From: Candidatus Omnitrophota bacterium | GTDB lineage: Bacteria > Omnitrophota > Gorgyraeia > JABMRG01 | Assembly: GCA_013202935.1 (NCBI GenBank) | Contig: JABMRG010000103.1 | Coordinates: 1-7,138 of the forward strand | DNA: 7,138 nt | Direction of reading: 5' to 3' | Shown: positions 1 through 5,211 of the stretch, piece by piece | Layout: each line of letters starts with the position of its first letter | How positions within the stretch are numbered: the first letter of the stretch is position 1 | Translations under genes and position numbers: made by a program | Notes under the pieces: model-generated | What the model saw: the letters and a program-made list of their open reading frames with translations, nothing else | Told to the model about the DNA's origin: nothing | Database searches by the model: none

Positions 1-13
1 GTATTAAACTATT

Positions 14-53
14 GTGAAGTGTCCCCAGACTTAGAGTAAGTGAAGTGTCCCCA
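14..53. repeat. Two direct copies of a 14-bp REP-like motif
   Basis: The 14-mer GTGAAGTGTCCCCA occurs at 14-27 and again, identically, at 40-53, a period of 26 bp. It lies directly before rnfB. By recollection, motifs of the type AAGTGTCCCC often occur in clusters around IS200-like (Y1) transposase genes in metagenomic genomes, so this may be the end of such an element lying to the left of the window. That is inference, because no transposase is visible here. Two copies are too few, and the spacer too short, for a CRISPR array. Confidence 0.55.
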
Positions 54-66
54 TGCAAGTGAAATT

Positions 67-885
67 ATGGAGATATTACTACCGGTAATAGTATTGGGTT
101 CTCTAGGCCTTCTTTTCGGCATATGGCTTGCTATAGGCCAAAAGATGCTTGCTGTTGAGCATGATGAGCGTACAGAGCATATATTCTCTCTTTTGCCTGG
201 TTCAAACTGTGGCGCCTGCGGAAAAGCAGGATGCTATGGTTTGGCAGAAGCACTTTCTAAGGGCAATGTTGAGAGCATTAATTGCCCTGTTGTAAATGAG
301 AATGAGAGAGGCGAGATAGCTGACATCCTTGGTATATCTGCTGGCGAGGAGATAAAGAATATTGCTACCTTGATATGCGGGGGAGGCAACAGGTGCAAAG
401 ATAAGTTTCAGTATCATGGTGTTGAAGGTTGTAGCGCAGCCACTCTTCTAATGGATGGGCCTAAAGCCTGCACATATGGATGCATAGGTTTTGGAAGCTG
501 TGTGGAAAGTTGCCCCTTTGGAGCGATAGTAATGGGTGAGGATAACCTTCCGCGCATTATACCGGAGAAATGTACTGCCTGCGGGAAATGCATCAAGGCG
601 TGCCCAAAGAATATTTTAGTCTTAAGCCCGCTTACCAGCCAGTATCATATATATTGTAACTCTAAAGATAAGGCGCCTTTTGTTATGAGATCCTGTAAAG
701 TAGGATGTATAGCCTGTGGAAAGTGCGTAAGGCAATGCCCTGTTGGGGCTATCAGCCTAGAAGAGATAGTGGCAGTTATAGATTATCAGAAGTGCACAAA
801 TTGCGGGGAATGCATAAAAGTCTGCCCCACTAAATCAATAATAAGGAGGAAAGGGAATGAGTCAGAATATTCTAGAGTTGAGTGA
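67..885 (+). CDS. rnfB: RnfB-type polyferredoxin, electron transport complex subunit B
   Basis: This is a membrane-anchored iron-sulfur protein of the Rnf ferredoxin:NAD+ oxidoreductase family, which couples electron flow between ferredoxin and NAD+ to ion transport. Numbering from the ATG at 67 (272 aa), residues 1-25 form one N-terminal membrane helix. Next comes the RnfB 4Fe-4S domain with C48, C51, C56 and C73 (C-X2-C-X4-C-X16-C). A Clostridia-like CTYGCIGFGSC segment follows near residue 135, then three classical CX2CX2CX3CP clusters near residues 169, 214 and 243. That gives at least five predicted clusters, as in the long RnfB of acetogens. An in-frame GTG at 40 lies inside the direct repeat, and family N-termini start at the ATG at 67, so I chose 67. 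No good Shine-Dalgarno sequence precedes it. No other rnf gene is visible. The 3' end overlaps the thioredoxin gene by 29 bp, indicating an operon. Confidence 0.88.
   Translation: MEILLPVIVLGSLGLLFGIWLAIGQKMLAVEHDERTEHIFSLLPGSNCGACGKAGCYGLAEALSKGNVESINCPVVNENERGEIADILGISAGEEIKNIATLICGGGNRCKDKFQYHGVEGCSAATLLMDGPKACTYGCIGFGSCVESCPFGAIVMGEDNLPRIIPEKCTACGKCIKACPKNILVLSPLTSQYHIYCNSKDKAPFVMRSCKVGCIACGKCVRQCPVGAISLEEIVAVIDYQKCTNCGECIKVCPTKSIIRRKGNESEYSRVE
843..849 (+). promoter_or_regulatory. Strong Shine-Dalgarno for thioredoxin, inside rnfB
   Basis: AAGGAGG lies 7 nt before the ATG at 857 and within the last codons of rnfB. It is a near-perfect anti-16S match, fixes the thioredoxin start, and supports translation of the overlapping gene at high level. 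Confidence 0.8.
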
Positions 886-1186
886 TAGTACTTTTGATCA
901 AGAGGTGAAAAAGGCAGCAGGTGCGGTATTGGTAGATTTTTGGGCCCCATGGTGCGGGCCCTGTCAAATGGTCGGGCCTATGGTAGAAAAGATAGCGGTT
1001 GAGCTTGGTGAAAAGATAAAGGTCTGCAAGGTAAACATAGATGATAATCAAAAAACAGCTTCTGAGCTCGGCATAATGAGCATACCTACACTCGTTGTTT
1101 TTAAAGACGGTGCTGAGAAAGAACGCATAGTAGGTGCCTTAGGCGAGTCAGAGCTAAAAGAGAAGATAGGCCAGCATGTTGAGTAA
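857..1186 (+). CDS. trxA: Thioredoxin
   Basis: A small cytoplasmic dithiol-disulfide oxidoreductase of 109 aa, the normal length for the family. It carries the classical WCGPC active site (C33 and C36) in the context DFWAPWCGPC, the buried aspartate D27, and the conserved cis-proline P77 in the SIPT motif. The start is fixed by the AAGGAGG at 843-849. The gene overlaps rnfB by 29 bp upstream and the ASKHA ATPase gene by 11 bp downstream, so all three are almost certainly co-transcribed and translationally coupled. No thioredoxin reductase is visible. Its place between a polyferredoxin and a putative metalloprotein activator suggests a local redox job, such as keeping cysteines of a partner reduced, but it may simply be the general housekeeping thioredoxin. 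Confidence 0.95.
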   Translation: MSQNILELSDSTFDQEVKKAAGAVLVDFWAPWCGPCQMVGPMVEKIAVELGEKIKVCKVNIDDNQKTASELGIMSIPTLVVFKDGAEKERIVGALGESELKEKIGQHVE

Positions 1187-2372
1187 TATATCTTTGTTAC
1201 TGGATATAGGAACTACCACTATTTCAGGAGCCATCCTTAATAAGCCCAAAAAGAGACTTCTTGCCTCTGATTCTATATTGAATGGACAGGCCGGCATCGC
1301 AGATGATGTAATATCAAGGATAGATTTTGCCCTTAAAAATTCTATCAATGCCACACAGCTACAGAAGCTTGTCGCATCATCTATAAACAGCTTGATATCT
1401 AGATTGGTTGCACAATCAGGTAAAGAGATAAAAGATATAGATAGCGCATATTGTGTATCCAATACAGCTATGCACCATCTATTTTTGGGTATTGACCCTT
1501 CTCCGCTCGTTACCCCACCGTATAAAGCAGCGCAAAAAGCAGAGATGAGAGTTTATGCGGAAAGAGTAAGCCTCAAATTGCGTAAAGGTACTCCTGTTAC
1601 ATTCCTGCCTAACATAGGCAGCTTTATAGGCTCTGATGCGCTTTCAGTGATTTTAGCAAGTGAGATTTATAAGTCAAGTTCTGCCAAGCTTGCTATAGAT
1701 ATAGGGACCAATGGCGAAGTTATGCTGGGTAATAAGGATAAGATACTTGTGGCATCAACAGCAGCCGGGCCTGCGTTTGAAGGACGGCACATAAGCTGCG
1801 GCATGATGGCAAAAGAAGGTGCAATAGAATCTATTAAGCTAAGAAAAAACAGGATAGAGTTTAAGGTAATAGGAAAATCTGCACCAAAGGGCCTATCAGG
1901 CAGCGGCTTAATAGATGCTGCAGCGGTTATGCTTAAGTGCGGCGCAATGGATAAATCGGGTAAGATGGATAATGCGGAGTTTGTTATTTATAAAAGAGGT
2001 AAAAGTAAGATTTCTATGAAACAGGCAGATATTAGAAAGATCCAGCTTGCAAAGGGTGCGGTCTATGCAGCCATAAAGGTATTACTGCGAAGATATAATA
2101 TTTCAGAACCGGGTATAGGCAGAATCTATATCACTGGCTCCTTCGGCAACACAATAGATGTTAATAGTTTGATGGAGATAGGCCTTATACCCAGGGTTGA
2201 CAAGAGAAAGGTAAGTTTCTTAAAAAAGGGCGCCCTGCAAGGCTTATATCTTTATGTAGTAAATCCCGGAGTCCATAAGAATTTACTTTCCATATTGAGC
2301 AAGATAAGGCATATACCTCTACTTGGCAGAGGTTTTAGCGAGGACTTTACCTCGTCGTTATTTATGGGGTAG
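1176..2372 (+). CDS. ASKHA-domain ATPase, RACo C-terminal/DUF4445 family
   Basis: A 398-aa protein resembling the ATPase part of RACo, the reductive activator of corrinoid proteins, which uses ATP to return inactive Co(II) corrinoid to Co(I). Two phosphate-binding motifs of the acetate/sugar kinase-Hsc70-actin fold are visible: DIGTTT (residues 10-15) and DIGTNGE (175-181). Other family blocks are NTAMHHLFLGIDPSPL (96-111), LPNIGSFIGSDA (144-155), STAAGPAFEG (194-203), GLSGSGLID (239-247), IRKIQLAKGA (286-295), ITGSFGN (319-325) and the C-terminal GFSEDF. The protein begins directly at the first ATPase strand, so the N-terminal 2Fe-2S domain and linker of full-length RACo are absent. The start ATG overlaps the thioredoxin stop region by 11 bp, with AGG at 1168-1170 as a weak ribosome site. 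The actual target protein cannot be read from this window; corrinoid activation is inferred from the family. Confidence 0.85.
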   Translation: MLSNISLLLDIGTTTISGAILNKPKKRLLASDSILNGQAGIADDVISRIDFALKNSINATQLQKLVASSINSLISRLVAQSGKEIKDIDSAYCVSNTAMHHLFLGIDPSPLVTPPYKAAQKAEMRVYAERVSLKLRKGTPVTFLPNIGSFIGSDALSVILASEIYKSSSAKLAIDIGTNGEVMLGNKDKILVASTAAGPAFEGRHISCGMMAKEGAIESIKLRKNRIEFKVIGKSAPKGLSGSGLIDAAAVMLKCGAMDKSGKMDNAEFVIYKRGKSKISMKQADIRKIQLAKGAVYAAIKVLLRRYNISEPGIGRIYITGSFGNTIDVNSLMEIGLIPRVDKRKVSFLKKGALQGLYLYVVNPGVHKNLLSILSKIRHIPLLGRGFSEDFTSSLFMG

Positions 2373-2381
2373 TATTTGCAA

Positions 2382-2410
2382 TTGACATATCTTTTCTTGA
2401 GTGATAAACT
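2382..2410 (+). promoter_or_regulatory. Sigma-70-like promoter for purN
   Basis: TTGACA (2382-2387, full consensus) is followed after 17 bp by TAAACT (2405-2410, four of six matches to TATAAT). It lies in the 45-bp gap after the ASKHA ATPase gene. A start site about 7 nt past the -10 box would fall at or just before the purN ATG at 2418, leaving little or no leader. This agrees with the lack of a Shine-Dalgarno sequence there. Confidence 0.5.
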
Positions 2411-2417
2411 CTAAACG

Positions 2418-3536
2418 ATGATGAAGATAGCGGTATTCTGTTCAGGTAATGGTTCAAATTTTCAGGCTATTATAGATGCCTGCAGGAAGGGTCTATTCAA
2501 GGCAGATATAGCACTTATGGCCTGTGATGATTCCAATGCTTATGCGATAGAGCGTGCCAAAAAGACAGGCATAAAGACATTTGTTGCAGAAAGGGCCAAT
2601 TTTCCATCAAAAGAAGAGTTTGAAAAGGCGATTATAGAAGAGCTTGAAAAATCCAGCATTGACCTTATCTGCCTAGCGGGATATATGAGATTGCTTTCTA
2701 AGGAATTTGTTTCAAAATATAAGAACCGTATACTCAATGTACACCCCGCGCTTTTACCATCATTTAAAGGAACAGATGGGATAAAAGATGCGCTTGGTTA
2801 TGGTGTTAAGAAAACAGGCGTAACGGTCCATTTTGTGAACGAGGATATGGACGCAGGGCCTATTATATTGCAGGAGACAGTAGATATTAAAGAGGACGAC
2901 ACAGAAGAGAGCCTGGCAGAGAGGATACATAAGGTAGAGCACCGCCTTTACCCTGAGGCCATAAGGCTCTTTATCGAAGGTAAGCTTAAGATCAATGGAA
3001 GAAGGGTCAAGATCCTGGCAGGGTTGCTTATATTCTTATTTATATGCGGCTTTGAAGCAAGGCCCATGCTTGGAAACGACATAATTACTGTAATGCCTAC
3101 AGTGCAAAGCCCTTTGATAGTTGATATAGAGGTCCTGCCTCCATTGCTGGCAGCTGAGAAGAATCTGAAGGCAGAGTTTTCGAAAAAGTATGATGAAAGA
3201 CTAGAATTGTCTTATTTTCCGATAAGCGGCATAGTAGAACTAGAGGATATCGATACAAGCAAGAAACAACTGTTAAACCCTGAAGTTGGCACAGAAAAGC
3301 CTTTAACCAAGGAAGAGATAGAGAAGATGCGGATCAAGAACTCTATCAAGGCAGCTGAAAAAGTAGTAGAGGTTATGGATTCTATTAATGCGCAGTCCAT
3401 GAAAAAAGGAATGGAGAATTTGATCGGTACTGCGACTAAAGTAATAAATATTAGAAACCATATAAGGAATAAATACCACCTGCACTTTAAGGCGGATCAG
3501 GACGAAGCCCTCGTCAGATATAAGAAACGTTTTTAG
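2418..3536 (+). CDS. purN: Phosphoribosylglycinamide formyltransferase with unusual C-terminal extension
   Basis: Residues 1 to about 199 are PurN, which transfers the formyl group of 10-formyltetrahydrofolate to GAR in step three of purine synthesis. Visible motifs are the phosphate-binding loop SGNGSN (9-14), LAGYMRLLS (86-94), and the catalytic triad N107, H109 and D145 in LNVHPALLPSFKG and DMDAGPIILQ, matching E. coli N106, H108 and D144. The PurN family normally ends near a GRRVKIL-type tail, present here at 194-200. Instead of a stop, the frame runs on for 172 residues with a hydrophobic stretch at 199-212. Total length is 372 aa against roughly 190-215 for the family. The start is ATG 2418 or the adjacent ATG 2421; there is no clear Shine-Dalgarno. 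The PurN part is certain; whether the extension is made as a fusion is open. Confidence 0.9.
   Translation: MMKIAVFCSGNGSNFQAIIDACRKGLFKADIALMACDDSNAYAIERAKKTGIKTFVAERANFPSKEEFEKAIIEELEKSSIDLICLAGYMRLLSKEFVSKYKNRILNVHPALLPSFKGTDGIKDALGYGVKKTGVTVHFVNEDMDAGPIILQETVDIKEDDTEESLAERIHKVEHRLYPEAIRLFIEGKLKINGRRVKILAGLLIFLFICGFEARPMLGNDIITVMPTVQSPLIVDIEVLPPLLAAEKNLKAEFSKKYDERLELSYFPISGIVELEDIDTSKKQLLNPEVGTEKPLTKEEIEKMRIKNSIKAAEKVVEVMDSINAQSMKKGMENLIGTATKVINIRNHIRNKYHLHFKADQDEALVRYKKRF
3006..3533 (+). other. Unrecognised signal/anchor-like region fused to PurN
   Basis: Residues 197-372 of the purN frame follow the normal PurN end. They begin with a basic RRVK and the hydrophobic run ILAGLLIFLFICGF, which looks like a signal peptide or a single membrane helix. 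The rest is mixed, then charged and helical from about residue 295 (TKEEIEKMRIKNSIKAAEKV), ending in a basic RYKKRF. I recognise no domain. Read alone from V197, the segment has the look of a small exported protein. GTC (V197) and ATC (I199) are each one base from a start codon, and GGAAGAAGG lies at 2997-3005. The first in-frame ATG is at 3066, past the hydrophobic stretch. Either a true fusion tethers PurN to the membrane, or a second protein has lost its stop/start boundary or starts at a rare codon. No function is assigned. Confidence 0.6.
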
Positions 3537-3550
3537 AAGGCCCTCACACC

Positions 3551-4963
3551 ATGACAAAAATAAAGTTTGGCACATCAGGATGGCGTGCAATTATAGGCGA
3601 AGACTTTACATTTGCTAATGTAAGAATAGTGGTCCAGGCAATAGCAGATTATGTGAAAAAGCATAAAGCAAAAAATGCAAAACCCAAGACCGTAATAGTA
3701 GGTGGAGACGCACGTTTTTTATCAGATGAGTTTGCAAAAGAGGCAGCAAAGGTTCTTTCAGCAAATGGCATAAGGGTGTTTTTATGTGACCGCGATACTC
3801 CAACCCCTACTATATCTTATCATATATTAGCTAAAAAATGCGCAGGTGGCATAAATTTTACCGCAAGCCATAACCCTCCGGAGTATAACGGTATCAAGTT
3901 CTCGCCTGAAACAGGCGGGCCTGCACAGCCAGATGTAACAGAGCAGATAGAGAAGGCCGTAGCGAAGCTTCAAAAAAAGAAAAAGCCGCTTGTCTTTAAA
4001 GCCGATGAAAAGCTGATAACCGTATTTGATCCACGCCATTCTTACCTTAAGCAGTTGGAGAAGGTAGTAGATTTTGGCACAATAAGAAGAGCAAAGTTGA
4101 AGGTTGCCATAGACTGCCTCTATGGCACATCGCGCGACTACCTGGATTATATTCTAAAAAAGCAAGGGTATAAACCGACCGTATTACACGATTATATAAA
4201 CCCATACTTTGACGGAAGGCGCCCAGAGCCTGCTCCGGAAAATATAGAGGAGCTTGTGTCTATCGTAAAGAACAAGAGGTTTAATCTCGGCCTTGCAGCA
4301 GATGGCGATGGAGACAGGTTTGGTATAATAGACTCAGACGGTACATATATAACACCGAACGAAATAATAGCGCTTCTGCTTTATCATCTCTTGAGAACGC
4401 GCAAAAGGCCAGGCAGGATAATTGCGCGTAGTTTGGCAACAAGCCACATGGTGGACCTGATAGCCAGGGCCCATGGCATCGAAATAGTTGAAACACCCGT
4501 TGGGTTTAAGTATTTTGTGGATTTGATAAACGGCGGAGATTGTATTATAGCAGGAGAAGAGTCAGGCGGCCTTTCCATCTCAGGCCACCTTCCTGAAAAA
4601 GATGGTATCTTAGCCTGCCTTCTCATAACAGAGATGGTAGCAAAAGAGAAAAAGTCCATAAAGAGCATATTGAAACAGATATACAAGAAATACGGAAGGC
4701 TATACTCGGATAGAATAAATCTTGAGTTGACAGATGAGAAGAAGCAGGCCTTGATGAAAAAGGTAAAAAGCCCTATCGTAAAAATTGCAGGGTTAAAGAT
4801 TGTAAGAAAAGATACAAGAGATGGATACAAGTTCTATCTGCAAGATGGAAGCTGGATACTCTTTAGGCCTTCCGGGACAGAGCCTGTCGTAAGGATATAT
4901 TTTGAGTCCTACTCCAAAAAGACGCTCTCTGCCTTAAGATCTTTCGCCCAGAAACTCATATAG
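3551..4963 (+). CDS. Phosphoglucomutase/phosphomannomutase family (alpha-D-phosphohexomutase)
   Basis: A 470-aa cytoplasmic enzyme that interconverts hexose 1- and 6-phosphates, feeding glycogen or cell-surface sugar synthesis. All four hallmark loops are present: the phosphoserine loop TASHNP with S106 (104-109), the Mg-binding DGDGDR (251-256), the sugar-binding GEESGG (335-340) and the phosphate-binding RPSGTEP (439-445). The N-terminal GTSGWR (7-12) is also typical. Length is normal for the family. AGAAGG at 3535-3540, overlapping the purN stop, serves as ribosome site 10 nt before the ATG. Only 14 bp separate the two genes, so they likely share a transcript. Substrate (glucose, mannose or glucosamine type) cannot be decided from sequence alone. 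The stop codon TAG at 4961-4963 overlaps the terminal repeat of the downstream element. Confidence 0.92.
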   Translation: MTKIKFGTSGWRAIIGEDFTFANVRIVVQAIADYVKKHKAKNAKPKTVIVGGDARFLSDEFAKEAAKVLSANGIRVFLCDRDTPTPTISYHILAKKCAGGINFTASHNPPEYNGIKFSPETGGPAQPDVTEQIEKAVAKLQKKKKPLVFKADEKLITVFDPRHSYLKQLEKVVDFGTIRRAKLKVAIDCLYGTSRDYLDYILKKQGYKPTVLHDYINPYFDGRRPEPAPENIEELVSIVKNKRFNLGLAADGDGDRFGIIDSDGTYITPNEIIALLLYHLLRTRKRPGRIIARSLATSHMVDLIARAHGIEIVETPVGFKYFVDLINGGDCIIAGEESGGLSISGHLPEKDGILACLLITEMVAKEKKSIKSILKQIYKKYGRLYSDRINLELTDEKKQALMKKVKSPIVKIAGLKIVRKDTRDGYKFYLQDGSWILFRPSGTEPVVRIYFESYSKKTLSALRSFAQKLI

Positions 4964-5127
4964 GGAACGTTTCACTCGCTCATAAACCATTAAGCAGCAA
5001 ATAGTTATAGCAGTAACTATTACACTTTTTCCGAGGTATGTGCATAGGCGGATTTCCTAAAAAGTGTAACGTTCACATCCATAACTCTATATACTATAAT
5101 TAGTTATAATCGAGTGAAACGTTCCCT
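4962..5127. mobile_element. 166-bp MITE/REPIN-like element with 17-bp terminal inverted repeats
   Basis: AGGGAACGTTTCACTCG at 4962-4978 has a perfect inverted copy at 5111-5127. Inside lie an 11-bp inverted repeat, TTACACTTTTT (5020-5030) with AAAAAGTGTAA (5059-5069), and small hairpins ATAGTTA/TAACTAT (5001-5020) and ATAACT/AGTTAT (5081-5107). Fully folded, this is a multi-branched structure closed by the terminal stem. An inner AGTGTAACGTTC (5062-5073) resembles the terminal AGTGAAACGTTC at 11 of 12 positions, suggesting internally related repeat units. The element has no coding capacity and no obvious target-site duplication, compatible with IS200/IS605-type mobilisation (inference). It fills most of the gap between the mutase and enolase genes. 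A structured RNA or a plain terminator are alternatives. Confidence 0.6.
5072..5100 (+). promoter_or_regulatory. Near-consensus promoter inside the repeat element
   Basis: TTCACA (5072-5077, five of six matches) is followed after exactly 17 bp by a perfect TATAAT (5095-5100). It points out of the element toward enolase. Transcripts from here would contain only the right terminal repeat, so they could not form the long terminator stem. Confidence 0.45.
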
Positions 5128-5135
5128 TTTTTCGC

Positions 5136-5164
5136 TTGACATATATCCGTCTATAACGTATAAT
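5136..5164 (+). promoter_or_regulatory. Full-consensus sigma-70 promoter for enolase
   Basis: TTGACA (5136-5141), a 17-bp spacer and TATAAT (5159-5164) match the housekeeping consensus at all 12 positions with ideal spacing. The predicted start is near 5171, giving a leader of about 40 nt. AAGGA at 5202-5206 lies 5 nt before the ATG at 5212. A 13-bp palindrome, TTCCTT-T-AAGGAA (5173-5185), sits just past the predicted start and could be an operator; its one-base loop rules out a hairpin of that exact form. The promoter probably drives enolase, the divisome gene and the S1 gene. Confidence 0.85.
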
Positions 5165-5211
5165 TCATTTCATTCCTTTAAGGAAATTTTTATCTATTTG
5201 TAAGGATTATT

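Larger units (their letters stand above)
4962..5132 (+). terminator. Terminator-like long stem with T-run after the mutase gene
   Basis: In a transcript reading through from the mutase gene, the 17-bp terminal repeats would pair and be followed directly by six T residues (5127-5132). This gives an intrinsic-terminator layout, though the arms are separated by 132 nt of internally folded sequence, which makes termination efficiency uncertain. It would separate the purN-mutase unit from enolase. Confidence 0.4.

Noticed and set aside
14..53. Possible CRISPR repeats
   Set aside because: There are only two 14-bp copies with a 12-bp spacer and no cas genes, so the pattern does not fit an array.
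40..66. Nine-codon N-terminal extension of RnfB from a GTG at 40
   Set aside because: It lies within the direct repeat and adds MKCPHASEI before a normal RnfB membrane-helix start. Family proteins begin close to the ATG at 67.
2315..2336. Hairpin ACCTCT/AGAGGT followed by TTT as an intrinsic terminator
   Set aside because: It sits some 35 bases before the ATPase stop codon, has a short stem and only a brief T-run.
2995..3060. Out-of-frame ATG at 2995 as start of a separate gene
   Set aside because: It lies in the +1 frame relative to purN, gives no family-like protein, and the hydrophobic segment belongs to the purN frame.
4384..4830. 148-codon open frame on the minus strand
   Set aside because: It lies wholly within the well-conserved mutase coding region, opposite its catalytic motifs, and its translation shows no recognisable domain. 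It is an antisense shadow.
5105..5110. Second TATAAT inside the element as another promoter
   Set aside because: No acceptable -35 box lies 16-18 bp upstream (TAACTC at 5082-5087).
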